Shown piece after piece: positions 1-12,252 of a stretch of DNA of 64,000 nt (position 1 is the first letter of the stretch; every line of letters begins with the position of its first letter). This stretch comes from Thozetella sp. PMI_491 (Eukaryota > Ascomycota > Sordariomycetes > Chaetosphaeriales > Chaetosphaeriaceae). The notes beneath the pieces are model-generated. The model did not search any database. It was not told the DNA's origin and was given only the letters and a program-made list of their open reading frames with translations. A program made the position numbers and the translations under genes. The stretch lies in NCBI GenBank assembly GCA_021432635.1, contig MU270029.1, positions 1 through 64,000 of the forward strand, written 5' to 3'.

Positions 1-37
<37 letters not shown>
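1..37. repeat. Homopolymer G run at window start
   Basis: The first 37 bases are uninterrupted G. No telomeric TTAGGG pattern follows. This is most simply a contig-end or sequencing artefact, not biology. Confidence 0.9.
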
Positions 38-39
<2 letters not shown>

Positions 40-2987
40 GAGAAAATGCGCCTTGTGATGCCGTTGCAGTTCAAGGCTCTGCTATATGCCGACCGGGTCG
101 CATATTGGGTCTCCTACATCGCAAACGCGAGAAGTGGTTGATGTCGTGTGCGTGTTGTAAGCAACCAGCTTGTGCAGAGTTGTTAGAGTGAGCCCGGTCA
201 TCAATTCCCACCCCTTTGCCCCCTTTTTACCGCCACGCCCTGGCTCATGCAAGATGCAGTGGCAGCATCTTTGTGACACGCTGTCTCCCAGCAATGGCTT
301 AAGGGGTAAGAAAATAGAGACCAGCAGCCGGCGGAGCCCCGGAGTGCCCAGGAGGTGCCCAGCTGCCTTGCGCCTAGGCAAACCGCAGCACCCAGCCTTT
401 GCGGCGGTGCTCTAGTAGTGGAAAACGGGAACAGGCAGGTTACACAGCGCGCGTCAGCTGAAGTCAGACTGCAGAGGCGTGCAGATGCGAGGACGGTCAA
501 GAAGAGGTACTGTACAAGGAGCTAAAAGCGCTCGGCGGGCGGCATCCTTTCGGGAAGGCCCTCGGCCGCTTTGGCAGTGCCGCGCCGTGCCCTCGGGCGG
601 GAAGGGGGTGCAGGGGGGCCGCCTGGCCCACGACTAAGACGCCGGAAGCTACGACTAAGACACCGGGCAGTCCCACAGACGGAGGAAGACAGCTCGTGGC
701 GTCGTCGGGATTGCGGCCAAGAAATGTCTCGGACCCTGAACAGATAGCTTCCAGATCCTGAAGACGCTGTGGAGGCGGAGATGGCGAGGATTGCAAATAT
801 TGCGGCCACCGCGCAAAGTGACAGACCGCGAAAGTGATAGATCTCATAGCTGCTGTGCTCGTGTGCCGTGTTAGCTCCTTCGGTCAATGTCTTGCTAGGC
901 CTGCCACGCCTGCCGTTCACGGCGTCATGTAGTGGTGTGCAGATCGGTCCCCTGTTTCTCCCTGGCCTTTCCATGCCAGCTGTCATCTTGTTCTCAACTT
1001 GGGAGCCATGTCCGGATGTCTCAGGTACACCGACGACGGAGGCAGCAGGGATCACGGTATTCGCATGTATGCTCGTGTACTCCAAGACTAAACTTGGGCT
1101 GTCAGGCCACCGTGACAATGCCCACATAGCTCCTCCATTGCTCGCAATGCCGCGCCATACAGCACGGCCGGCGGGCCCATCCATTCCACCCTAGGATCGG
1201 GACGCTCCGGAGCGACCGCAATGGAAATCCACGTCGTCTACGAGCCTCGCCAAACTTAGACGAGCTGACCGGCAGCCGGCACGGCGAGCCCGGCTACGTA
1301 ATCCAACTGCCACGGCCGCCTCATTCCCACCGTCGAGGAGACGATCTGCACGGCCGTGGAAATTGTCTCATCACAATCGAGAGTCGGTGAAATCCGAGTC
1401 GGGACACCCAGGCTCGGCGGCCCAGCTCTGGCGTGCTCTTGCGAGCCACCTAGGGGAATCCAGAGCTTCGCGAGCGGATTCGGCCACCGGCTCGGGATCC
1501 GGCTCACTCGTGCGACCTTTGCCTTGACCAGAGACATCTATGACACCACCGCGTCCCACTCGCTTAGGTGTGGCTTTGGTACGGGAAGCCGGAGACCACT
1601 TAAGGCCGCAGGCTATCGGCGCGCAGGACGCTGTCTCTCGACTCGACAGCCAGCTGCTGTGCGACAACACTATCGGGGCGGGCCTATTCCTACGGCTGAT
1701 GCGGTGCTTTTTGCTGGCCCTCACCCGGTGGCAAGGTCCCACCTATGTGCTTGCCTAGGACAGCGATGGGGGATGGTGTCACCCCTCCGTCGAAAGGGAA
1801 GCCCGGGTCTCGTCATCAATAGACATGACGTTGTGACGGTGTGACGCCAGGCGCCCTAGGCCTATTGAGACATCTGCCGAGGCAATCCCCCCCTCTCCTG
1901 CCCGTCACACCCCCCCGGCCTATGCTGATAACAATGTGTTGCTTCGTGAGCGCTAGCTGGGGTCGAATGCGGCTCGCTTCCTCTCTCGTACTCTGGGGGG
2001 TGGGAGGTAAGCAAAATGCGGTCCTGGTCGACCGACAGGTCTTGGTACGGTGGTTGCGGCACCGCTACATACGACTAGTGCTCCCTCCCACGCCATTTGC
2101 CTTTGGGAACATAGATAGAAGTCGGGAAATGGTTACACAAGGACTAGCAAACTCGCGCCGGCCTGGGGATGGCTGCACTGGACCATTTAGACCCTGTCGA
2201 TGCCGCACGGCTCCCCTGTTCTTTGGGTTCCGGGGGCCGAAGCCCCTCGCTTGACGGCCGCGAGGGACTAACCTTAACGAGGGCTATCGTAGCGGTACTC
2301 GCTGTCGTCGGGCGATAGTGCACCCAAGAACAGTGTGCTTTGTCACGTCTTCCATCAGAGGTACAGGCACACGGAAGGTTCCGTCCAGCTGTAGGCATCG
2401 TATGTATACACCCCCTCAAAGTGATAGATCGACAGAGGATTGAGAATTAATATCTATAATAAAGGCCAAGCACATAACGCCACAGCAATTACCCTATTAG
2501 GCCTGCTTGGAACGCCATTCTCACGAAACGGGGTATTTCATCATACACGCCCTGCCATTCCTGGCCAGGTTCGTCGTCTGTCGCAGCCTAAAAATAACGG
2601 ATGGAGGCTGCTCTCCCTTGGCCGCTGGGGTGGTCCCAGGCCAACCCCCCCCCCCGGGAGTCGGAGTTGTTGGGACGTGCGGCTGCGACCCCCAACCCGG
2701 CTGCCTTCCCCAAAAGTCCCAAAACTTATCATGACAACGGATGTAGATGTGAAGGGTCATTTATCACATCCCCCCACCTACTGCACGTATGGGCCCCAAC
2801 ATAACCATGGAACAGGGCCGGTAGAGCTCCACACACGGGATGCACCGCCAATTCCAGAGCCCATGCTAGAGCTCTCTCGATAACCCGGCGACGGGTAACT
2901 AACGCATGAGTGGCGTGACCTTTGAGGCCCGAGCTATCTGCTCGTGTCCGCCTAATTCCCATGAGGTGGGCCCTTGCTCCCTTGCTC
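38..2987. other. Long gene-free 5' region
   Basis: No reading frame here shows a recognisable domain, a credible start context or a spliced structure. Open frames exist on both strands, as expected in GC-rich DNA, but they overlap one another and have low-complexity, Arg/Pro-rich translations. A C-run lies near 2646-2658. It probably holds the 3' flank of the Exo70 gene and otherwise unannotated intergenic DNA. Confidence 0.5.
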
Positions 2988-5016
2988 TCAGAAAAGGCTG
3001 AGGAAGACGGCAGCAATGGACGACTTGTCGTACTTGACGTACTTGCCCTTGCCCTTGTCGATCTCGTGGTAACGATCCCAGAAGCGGTAGTATAACGGCT
3101 CGATCATGTTCTGCATGTCCTTGGCGAACATCTGGCGAACCTCGCGCTCCATGCTGAACTGCTTGTGTCGGGATACCATCTCGTCGAAACTCTGGTTGAA
3201 GGCCAGGAACTTGTTCTTGATGTTGTCCTTGTCCTTGGAGGTGAGGCCCTTCATGACCGAGGCCGAATCGACGGCCCCCGTGCCCGAGGTCGGCCGGGCT
3301 CCGCGGCTGGTGTGGATCACGTCGAAGAGGTGCACACTCACATCCTTGGCCGTTTCCGTGTAGAAGCTCGTCGCCTTCTTTCGCCACTGGTCTAGCACCT
3401 GCATTCGCGTCTCGAGAAGAGGGGCTAGGTCTGAGGATCGGATCATTCGCTCGACGATCGTCACGCCGTTGGCTAGGAAGACGCCAATCACGGCCTTCTT
3501 CTGGAGTAGAACGCGTGCTCGTGCATCCAATGCCATCATCAGCGCGTCGATGGTATCAGTGCAGTAGTGGGCGAATATCTCCTTGCCATCGGCGCCGATC
3601 TGGAAGGAGGCGAGGCTCGGGATGCCGTCGGCTACCCCGCCCTTCATGGCAGAGGCGTTCTTCCAACCTCCATCGCCGAGGGAGATCATGATGCTCGAGA
3701 TGGGCCCGAGGAAGTCGACCATGGACTGCAGCCGCTGGACGGTTTCGGACATGATGGGGATTGGTGCACCGTCTGCCGGTAGGGTCTGCAGGGCGCCCAC
3801 CCTTCGCTTGGTATCCTCCAATAGCTCGCCGAGGGATGCCTTGGCTGTCTCCCGCACCGGCTTCAGCGAGGCCGCAATCGACGCCTTCAGCTCGCCCGTA
3901 CGGCGCTCTAGGTTGTTGGATAGACCCGATACAATTTCCACTATCTCATACGCGAGATAGCAGTCGGTGCTCATGTGGGACTTGATGTGGTTGTTCAACT
4001 CGCGCAGCGTCCTCCCTAGTTCCAACAGCGCCGGCTGGCAGGTGGCCTGGAACACCGGTGCCCAGTCGTCCCGGGTGAAGATGTTGCAGATGTTGTCGTA
4101 TTCGGCCAGGAACAGCCCCTCCATCGCCTTGGCATACATGCCGATGCCGCTCGTCCCGGCCCTGTAGATGGCGTTGGTGTCCTTCTTCTTAGCCGTGTTG
4201 GTGCTCGCGGCCGCCAGATTGACCAGGGTGGCCGAGAGATACTGCGATCGGACCTCCTGATATATCTTGGCAATCGGGAAGTCTTGAGGGGCCGACCCCG
4301 CGCCGCTCTGGCGGTGGACTCCAGCCACGTGCGAATTGATCAAGCCCAGCCTGGTGATCTTGTCGTTCGACAGCACGGGGAAGGGCTTTTCTTTGGTGAC
4401 GAAGTGCAAGGGCTCGATGGACCTCGGCGTCTCGGACCGCAGGAGCTTGTCGAAGGCGCTCTCGAGCTGTGTGTTGCCTGACTTGATCAGTCTCTGGAGA
4501 TCGGCCATCGTGGCCTGTGTCGAGCGAAGGTTGGAGGCCTGCATCTCGGAGAGGGCCTTGTTGAGGCGCTTGATGGAACCCAGGTAGTTGGACAGGCCAG
4601 CCTTGTCGGGGCCGCCTCGGATGATCTGCTCCTCGTCATTCTTGCTATCGGCCGGCTGCCGGAGGCGCTCGATGGAGGATAGAACGGCGTCGATGTCTAG
4701 GATGGGGCGGTCAGTTTCTCGTCACCGGACCCCTTCTCGAAGCGTCCGTTCGCGACCATGACGTCGCTCCGGGACCATCGGACGAAGTACGAAAAGGGGG
4801 GGACTTACTGCGTCCGAGGATCTGCAGCCTCTTGGTCTCGCCGTTGAGGGGGCCGGCGACCTCGCGGACACTCTTTCCTGATGCTTCGAGCCTGCCCAGG
4901 CAGGCCTGGATCTTCTTGGTCAATTGCGTCGTCTTCTCGAGCCGGGAATTGAGCACGTCGACCTCGGCGCGGGCCTCCTCGTCAGCGTGGCGCAATTGCA
5001 CCGACCCGACCGCCAT
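2988..5016 (-). CDS. EXO70: Exocyst complex component Exo70
   Basis: Two exons are inferred, 5016..4809 and 4696..2988, giving 638 aa, the usual size of fungal Exo70. The 112-nt intron has a clean GTAAGT donor and a CTAG acceptor, and the join reads ILGRNIDAVL. The start at 5016 (MAVGSVQLRHADEEARAEVD) matches the usual fungal N-terminus; an upstream in-frame ATG at 5145 would add 43 proline/serine-rich residues and is less likely. The N-terminal 100 residues are helical and coiled-coil-like (SRLEKTTQLTKKIQACLGRL). The C-terminal two thirds is the helical-rod Exo70 domain and ends in a basic patch (GKGKYVKYDKSS), which in the family binds PI(4,5)P2 at the plasma membrane. Exo70 tethers secretory vesicles at sites of polarised growth such as hyphal tips. 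It is a conserved housekeeping gene with no functional link to its neighbours. Confidence 0.93.
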
Positions 5017-6009
5017 GGTTTTGGAAGGTGGTTGTGCGAAGAAGCGCTTCCTGTTGGGTGAATACTCGGGGGGCGTAGGTGGTGGGAAGGAGGAAGAGTT
5101 GACGAAGGCATCCAGTCCGTCATTCCAGCTGGCAGAAGGAGCCATTGAGTTGGCGAGGCGAGGGGGGGGCCAAGGGACCCGCTAATCTAAGAGCCGCGCA
5201 GGGGTCGTGTCACCTGAATGGCTTTTGATTGACGCCAGTCATGCAGCCCTGCCTAGAATCGTATTCCGGGGAGGCTCCACAGGAACCGACACTTAAAAAA
5301 AAGGGGAGACCGGGATCGTCGGGACCACGAAACGATGTCGTCCCAAATCGAGCGCGAATCGCTGGCTTGCGTGTGGATGGGTCCTGTTCGGTGTTGAAGG
5401 AGCGAAGAGGGAAGGGAAAAAAGGACGGTAGGCCGGCAGATATGGGAGACAGAAGAGGAGCGGGACGGACAAGGAGGATGTAACGGCAACGACGGTGCAG
5501 CAGGTATTATAACGTCGCACAGCGTCCGGCTCGGCAGCCCTTGCTCTGTCGCGACGGGTAAAGGCCAGAGGCCACGAGACCTCGAAGCGGAGGTCCGATG
5601 CGGGACGGAGCGATCCCATTTGCTTGCCAAGCCCGGCGTTAGACATCCATCGGGCACCGCTCCTCACCTCCGCACCACAGGTCGCTGACCAGCCTAAGCG
5701 CCCGACCCTTCAAAAATGCCCATCTCGCACTCTACGATTCCCGGGTTGGGCCGCTAACCACGTGTTCCTCTCGCCCCTGACACTTTGCAAGTACGCCCAA
5801 GACAGCGTGGTCTCGTATTCAGTACTTTGGGTTTCGCCCTGATTCCCTTGAGCATCTTTCGGGTTGGCAGCTGTTTCAACCACGGCGATCATTTTTCAGA
5901 ACCATTTAAAGCTGCATAACCTCACGACTTAAACATTTTAGACCTACTCGCCGCTTCAGTTGGCCTTGGCGTTCGTTCGTATTTGAATAACCAAGAGACT
6001 TAGGCTGCG
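5017..6009. other. Intergenic region upstream of EXO70
   Basis: About 1 kb between the EXO70 start and the stop codon of the class-III aminotransferase, both on the minus strand. It should contain the EXO70 promoter and the 3' flank of the aminotransferase. No gene or RNA is visible. Confidence 0.5.
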
Positions 6010-7610
6010 CTACGCTGGAGTGACGCTCTCGCTCGAGAAGAAGTCGTTAATAAGCGCCGTGAGCCTCGATATAATCATCTCGACCTCCTCCGCGCTGATG
6101 TTGTACGCAGGTGAGATGATGATGTGGTCTCCGCGAACACCATCTACTGTTCCGGCCCCGGGATACACGGCGATGGAATACTTTTCGCTCAGACCCAGAT
6201 CGCAGATCGCAGCTGCCACCTTTCTTCCTGGCGGGAACGGCGTCTTGTCTTTCTCGGCAAATTCGATGCCCCAGAAAAGTCCACGGCCCCGGATGTCTAC
6301 CACATTGGGGTGGCTTCCAATGCTCTCCCCAAGTCGTTTAGAGAGGAGCTCGCCCATTTCACGGACATTCTTGAGGAGATCTTGTTCACGAACAATCCGC
6401 TGGACCTCCAAGGCGGCCGCGCAGCTGACAGGATGCCCCTGGTATGTGTGGCCGTGGACAAAAGTCCTAATGCGAACGTGGGCATGTTAGCATTCAACGA
6501 ACAAGACAGACTAGGTCAGTCGCGGCGCTGTGGCTTACGAGGTGCCCTGCTTGATGACGTCGACAACCCGGTGGCTCGCCAGGACGGCTGCAATTGCCTG
6601 GTAGCCAGCGCCCAGCCCTTTTCCTACGGTTTGGAGATCAGGGCTGACACCGTCCTGCTCCCAAGCATGTAGGGTCCCAGTCCGACCCATCCCACACATG
6701 ACCTCGTCCATGATCAGAAGAGCGCCGTACTTTTGGCAGACGGCCTGAACGGCCTGGAAGTATCCCGGCACTGATGGTACACATCCCAGGGCCTAGGTAT
6801 GGTCAGCTCACGGAGTGACAAATGGCAGCGCCGAACTCACAGCGCCGACTAGAGGCTCAGCGACGAAGGCGCAGACGGTTTCCGGCCCGACCCTTTGGAA
6901 CTCGTCGTCTAGCTCCTTCGCCAACCTTGCGACATACGACTCGTCAGTTTCATCGGGCGAGGTCTTGCCACGAAAGGCATAGCAAGGCGAGACCTTGGAC
7001 ACGTTGGTCATCAGCAGAGGCTCGAAGATGGCTCTCCGGGTCGTATGACCGCCGATGGCAAGTGCACCGAGCGTGATTCCGTGGTATGACCGGTTCCGGG
7101 CGATGAAGTTCTTTCTCTGCGGCTGTTTGAGCTCCACAAAGTACTGTCTCGCCAGCTTGACAGCGGCTTCCATGGCCTCGGATCCTACGAAGCTGGGTCA
7201 GACGCCAGGGGCCTGGCCTCTAGAGCTTCGGCTAGTCGGTCCTGCACGGGCTTACCTGAGTTAATGATGTACGCCCTGGCCATTGCTCCGTTGGTACCAT
7301 TCACCAGCTCTCGCGCGAGCTCCTCGCTCACCTGCGTCGTGTAAAACGAGGTTGCACAGTAGGGCGCCTCGATTACCTGCTTCGCGATGGCCTTGGCGAT
7401 CCGTTCATTGCCGAACCCGAGACAGGCAACGGCTGGTCCTCCGCTGGAGTCCAGAACCTTGCGGCCGTCTGCGAGGTGAAGGAATATGCCTTCTGCTTTC
7501 ACTAGGGATGGAAAAGACACTCCTAGGTCCCTATGGAAGACGGCCGACTCGGCCTGAGTGCCACCACCCCCGCCTGTGAGAGGGGCTGCTGTGACCATTT
7601 CAGCGGCCAT
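6010..7610 (-). CDS. Class-III PLP aminotransferase (omega-aminotransferase type)
   Basis: Four exons are inferred (7610..7256, 7184..6841, 6792..6539, 6466..6010), giving 469 aa. Every join restores a conserved class-III motif, for example INSGSEAMEAA across intron 1 and VGAALGCVP across intron 2. Residues 258-270 carry LLIMDEVMCGMGR with the PLP-ring aspartate (about D262), and SPDLQTVGKGLGAGY carries the Schiff-base lysine (about K291). The family moves an amino group from an omega-amino or beta-amino acid, or a diamine, to pyruvate or 2-oxoglutarate. The overall sequence is closer to bacterial beta-alanine/omega-amino-acid:pyruvate enzymes than to fungal GABA transaminase or ornithine aminotransferase, but the substrate cannot be read from sequence. 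The absence of a targeting peptide suggests a cytosolic enzyme. It is followed downstream on the + strand by other PLP and aldehyde enzymes. Confidence 0.88.
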
Positions 7611-8331
7611 AATGGAAGTATGATTGGAGAACTATCTGTTCTGTTGGTGTATCGGTTAGTTGCACTTTCTTGACCCTAGGGCGCTCAAAAAGGTAGAGAG
7701 TATAAAATCGAACAAGACCTTTTGGCTTATATACTAGGTTTTGAGAGGGGTACCATTGCTGTTCCTAGGAACCGAGCAACTGGTGCATCTGGCGGCGGTC
7801 TGTCAGCCTGTTCCACATTTGGATAGGACGCCCGCTCATGATTCGCTGGGCACTCCCGGTGGACCGGACCGGTACCTTACGTAGTAGATAGCACCGGCTT
7901 TGGCCTAGTCAGTATCGCATATTCTACCTAAAACGTCTAGCAGCGTCTCGGGACCTATGCAACACCAAATCTTCCGCTTTTCTCTTCCGGCACACCCTAG
8001 CTGTGAGATGCAAGGACGTATGCAGCTGTAGCACTCTTCCGGTATAGAAATCACCACGAGGCATAAACCGGGAGGCTAGAGTTGGCGGGCCGGTCAGTCT
8101 CAAGGAAACGACCAGATTGAGCAGGGCCTGTTCGAGGATTCTCATTCCCAAGACCCGCTCCCGATCACCGTTTCCCCAAGGGTATGCAAAGCAGCGGGGG
8201 GATTACGAGCTCTTACCAGGACCAGGCAGCCGCTGGACGTGATTCGGATTGAACGTGGTATTTAACAATACTATTGTTTACTTTTTGGTATTTCCCTCTA
8301 AATTATCTTGTAGGCCTCTCTATGCAACCAC
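7611..8331. other. Intergenic region, aminotransferase promoter
   Basis: About 720 nt holding the promoter of the class-III aminotransferase and the 3' flank of the peroxidase gene. No further gene is seen. Confidence 0.5.
7726..7734 (-). promoter_or_regulatory. TATA-like box of the class-III aminotransferase
   Basis: Read on the minus strand this is GTATATAAG, about 115 nt upstream of the ATG at 7610, a plausible distance for a fungal TATA element. It is a sequence match only. Confidence 0.4.
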
Positions 8332-10151
8332 TCATACCGCGCAAGAAGAGCCCCGGAAGTCGTTCCATTTATTAAACACACTCACCTGAGACTCGCCCGC
8401 TGCCAGTCCGATGACGTCGTATGTTAGCGACTTCATGATGGAAATGGTATCGCTCCCCGTCCTGCTGAACACAGCATTGTAGAGGGAATAGCCGGTCCCG
8501 TTAAGTGACTGGGTCTTGGTCATGGTCGTGTTGGAGAAGTCGAACCGGGGTACAATTGAGCCGTCCTGAGGGACAGGCCACGGGACGGAAAGGATCACGT
8601 CTGAGGCCTGGAAATCATCGCGCACCGCCACAGTCAAGTTCATGATCCGGAGCCTGTTTGCGCCAAGGGTCAAGCACGATCGGTCTAGCTGCGGAAGCAC
8701 TGTGTCCGGGAACGGGAATCCGCTGCCTCCGTTGTCGCCGACAATCGTCGTCTCGCCGTCTTGGAGGCGGACGGTGAAGGACGAGACGCTGGTCGCCACG
8801 GGCACGCGGGCGGTGAAGCCATACACAATGAAGCTGGGGATCCCGGGATAGGCACCCTCGAATGTGTTAGCGCCAGTCTGGCGCGTCGCCTGGGCGCTGT
8901 AGATCGCCCCGGACTCGCCGCCCCGCGGGGTGAAGTCGATGAAGACCTGCCGCTGCTCCGAAGTCTGACCGTCGTTGAGGACCTGTGTTCGCGTTAGCAA
9001 CCAGAACCGTTGGATCTACTGTCGCGAGCTCTCAGTCTCACCCTCACTTTGCCGGAGATGGTCATGGTGGCGTCCTCCGGGTTGATCTTGATGCTGAGTG
9101 CGTCGGGCTTCACGGGAACAGGCTGAATAGGATCTGTTAGCTGCACCTCCTTGGGGACCGTGTTGAGCATGCGCTCGACGAGGCTAGTGCAGGTGGCCAG
9201 GAAGAAGTCGTTGTCTTCGGCCATCTTGCGAATCATGACGCCGCCGTCGGCGTTGAAGATGCGCGCGTCCGACCTAGTGGTCTCGTTGTGGCCAAATGCC
9301 AGAGGGTTCTGGGTCTCGTTGTTGACAAACTGCCGAGCACTGGCCAAGGTTTGTTAGCTGCCCACCCTCGTTGTCGGGATGCAGTAGGGACTTACACGCT
9401 GTTGTCAAAGACGGCAAAGGTGGAGTCGAAATCTTGCCTGTTGTCATCGACCGTCTTTATGCATAGAGTCAGCACCGTCTGAATTCTGGGCCGCAGTGCA
9501 TTGCCAACATACCGGGTCCTCGGTAACGTCGACAATTTCCGGGAAGTCATTTCCATGCACACCCCCTAGCGTATGCCCGCATGCGACCAGACCGACCATT
9601 TCGGTAATGTTGAACCCTTGGTTCTGGAAACTCCCAATATGAGAGTCGATATCTTGCTGCGGCTCCGGGACTCCGGTCACACCTGGGCCCGTGGCATCAA
9701 TCCGCCCTCCGCGGAACGGGACGATCACGCCGCCGTTGGAGCACGCGCCCAGCGCGACAATGGCACCGAGGGCGATAATGTCGGCCATGGACGACCGGAC
9801 GCTCTGGAAGGGGATGAAGAAGTTGAGGCTCTCGGCGAACGCCAGGCCGGGGTTCTCAGCACGGTCCGTCTCGAACGAGATGGAAGCGTCCAGGCCGCCG
9901 GTGCCCTCAAGGACGTTGGCCGTGGCCATGTCGTGGTACGCGTTGCGGAACCATTCCGCCGAGTTGGTCCGGCCTTTCGCGGGCTCGTCGGTCGGCAGGG
10001 TCGTGCAGTCTGCGACGCCGAAGACGGGCGTGTTGAGCCCGCTGCCTCCTTGCTCGTATAGCAGCTTCTCGAGCTCGTCGATCTGAGGGTTCGGCCAGGT
10101 GTAGGCGGCAGCGACCCCGAGGCTGGCTAGGAGGGAGATGGGAAAGAACAT
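8332..10151 (-). CDS. Secreted haem peroxidase with long C-terminal extension
   Basis: Four exons are inferred (10151..9513, 9454..9396, 9339..9042, 8982..8332), giving 548 aa. The acceptor of exon 4 follows a TGCTAAC branch site. The N-terminus MFFPISLLASLGVAAAYTWP is a typical signal peptide, so the protein should be secreted. The plant/fungal/bacterial peroxidase superfamily signature is present: distal Arg and His in EWFRNAYHDMA (R69, H73) and the proximal haem-ligand His in VACGHTLGGVHG (H193). After the catalytic domain there are about 220 residues of beta-rich, Thr/Ser-rich sequence with no domain I recognise, so the protein is clearly longer than lignin or manganese peroxidases (about 340-370 aa). 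It resembles the poorly characterised ascomycete class-II-related peroxidases. The likely role is extracellular H2O2-dependent oxidation of phenolics. The donor of exon 3 has two in-frame options 6 nt apart. Confidence 0.86.
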
Positions 10152-10904
10152 GGTAAAGGAGGGTCGGTAGCCCCACGGACGTACCCCAGCTTTTTTCCCG
10201 CGTATCTGGAGAAACCTAAGGAAGCGAGTGCCTAAACCTCTAGAAGCGGCCGGGGGCTCTCTTATTATGGCGAGCAAACAGCGCCATGCTGCCGGTATGC
10301 CAGGCAATCTCGTTGCCCCATGCGGGCGCGCGATGTTGCCGCAAGCTAGGGCGCTGTCCAGGTTCGGAAATGGCAATATAGGTTTAGGAAGATATTGAAA
10401 CGGCCTTAATTGCTGGGCGATGGGCCGTTAGACGTGCGCCGTGCAGCGAGGTTTGGTAAAAGGTCTGCTCTAGTTGGTCCCTGACTATGTGGCTCACAGG
10501 GCTGCAGCTCCAAGCGCCCCGTTTGGGAATCAATAAAGCGAACCTGAAGGCCGCGCGAAGGATTATACACGCCCATTTCGGGCCGTCTACCTACGGTGTC
10601 GCGAATCACGGCGCGGGCCCATGGCCGGGTTAACGTTGCCTGGAGAGCGTGGGATTCCGTTCCCAGTCACATTACCGACCTAAATGCCACCTCCGCCTCC
10701 GCGATGCCACGGCGACACGAGGGAGCGCTGCTCGCCTCATTCTAAAGCTCTAGTGCAAATGAAGACACAGTATGGACAAGAGCGCGACCTTCTGGTGCTC
10801 GTGAAAGCGCCCTGGCGCTGGCGGGGTCTTATTGAAGCCCCCCCAGACGGCTGCAAAGCTGATTCTCGTGCAGGCGATCTGGCGGCCGCCCCTTGCGCTC
10901 TCCT
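10152..10904. other. Intergenic region, peroxidase promoter
   Basis: About 750 nt between the peroxidase start and the 3' end of the next minus-strand gene. Overlapping short open frames here have no recognisable content. Confidence 0.5.
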
Positions 10905-12252
10905 TCACCAGCCCTTCCACGGCAGCCACGTGTCGACGACGACATCGTCCTCATTCACCACATAGTACACATAGAAGGCCGCAGCGGTGATGCAAACATG
11001 GTTGCAGTACAAGTAAACGCGCTGGCCGACCTCGAAGTTGCGCTCGGCCTTCTCGCCCTCGGCCGTCGTGCCTAGGATGCCGTGCTCCTGCGACATGCGG
11101 ACGACGGACCAGTCGGCCTTGCCAACGACGCGGCCGAAGCCGGGGAAGGCGTGCGCGGGCTCCCTGGACAGTGCGACCACGCCCGCGTTGACCAGCGCCT
11201 CGTTGCGCTCCGGGTACACGCTGGCGACGTCGGTCGCGATGCGGACCGCCTGGTCAGCCTGCGTGATGACGCCCGTGGAGACCTGCTGGAGGTCGTTGGC
11301 GGGGAAGTTTCCTGCGAGGGCGACCGTCAGCTTCGTCCTTGTGTGGTCGGCCCCGGCGATGCGGGAGGCGGCATGTGGTTGGCGACGTACCCGCGTGCAG
11401 CTCCAACTTCCAGTTCGCGGGCACCGAAGCCTTCAGCGAGGCTACGACATGCGCGGTCGGGGTGGAGCCGATGGAGATGACAAGTTCGCGGTCGGATGGC
11501 ACCAACCTCGCCGCGGCGACGACACCCTCGAGCTCGACCTGGAGGGTGTCCTCGGCCTCGGTGCGGGTGCTGTTGGCATACGAGTGGCCGGCGTGGCAAT
11601 AGAAGCCATAGATGCGGGCAGCCGGGCTCTCCTCGATCCTCTTCACGAGGGCGGCAAGCCCGGCGCTGCCGGCCTCGATGCCGGCGCGGCGCGAGCCGAC
11701 GTCGATCTTGACAAAGACGTCCCATGGCTGGGGGCCGCCGAACTTCTCTAGCGCGGCGACGTGCTGTTCATTGTCGACCATCAGCAGGATGCGCACCTGC
11801 GAGCGCAGGGCCGCAAGCTGGGCGAGATAGCCGGGGTTGACGGGCAGACCATACAGGACCTCGTCCAGGACACCCTCCTGCACGAGCGGCATACAGCCCC
11901 GGATCTCGGCCAGGGTGGACGCGATGATGGACCGGTATTTGCCCCCGCCCAGCATAAGCCGGGTGACCTGGATGGTCTTACGGGTATGGCAGCTTTAGCG
12001 ACTGGTTCCAGAGCGAGCATTCGGGGCGAGGAGGCGAGGAGGGGCCACGGGAGGCAACGCGAGGCAACAAAGTCTCACCTTGAGGGTCTTCACATGCGGG
12101 CGGAAGGAGATTCCCAGCGTCTCGACGTCCTTGTGCAGGGCGGCGATGTTGGCCTGGACCACCGGGAGGCTGAGGACGAGGGCCGGCGTGGGCAACTCGG
12201 CCGCCTTCTTGCCCACATACTCGCTATGATGCTCCAGTGAGTAATCCATCAT
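10905..12252 (-). CDS. D-serine dehydratase / D-threonine aldolase-like PLP enzyme
   Basis: Three exons are inferred (12252..12079, 11967..11391, 11311..10905), giving 385 aa. The joins read KTLKVTRLML and LELHAGNFPAND. The fold is the alanine-racemase-type barrel plus a C-terminal D-ser-dehydrat domain. The PLP lysine is in FRPHVKTLK (K55). The C-terminal metal site is visible as NHVC (H355 and C357), the His-x-Cys zinc pair known from eukaryotic D-serine dehydratase. Enzymes of this family deaminate D-serine or D-threonine, cleave D-threonine, or dehydrate D-threo-3-hydroxyaspartate, so the substrate is uncertain. No signal peptide or clear PTS1 (C-terminus WKGW) is seen, so a cytosolic place is likely. 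It diverges across 1.2 kb from the amidotransferase-like gene. Confidence 0.88.

Noticed and set aside
522-1184. Open frame of 220 codons on the minus strand in the 5' region
   Set aside because: Arg/Pro/Ser-rich translation, overlapping open frames on the other strand, no domain and no splice context.
1356-1844. Open frame of 162 codons on the plus strand
   Set aside because: No recognisable motif and a competing frame on the opposite strand; typical of GC-rich non-coding DNA.
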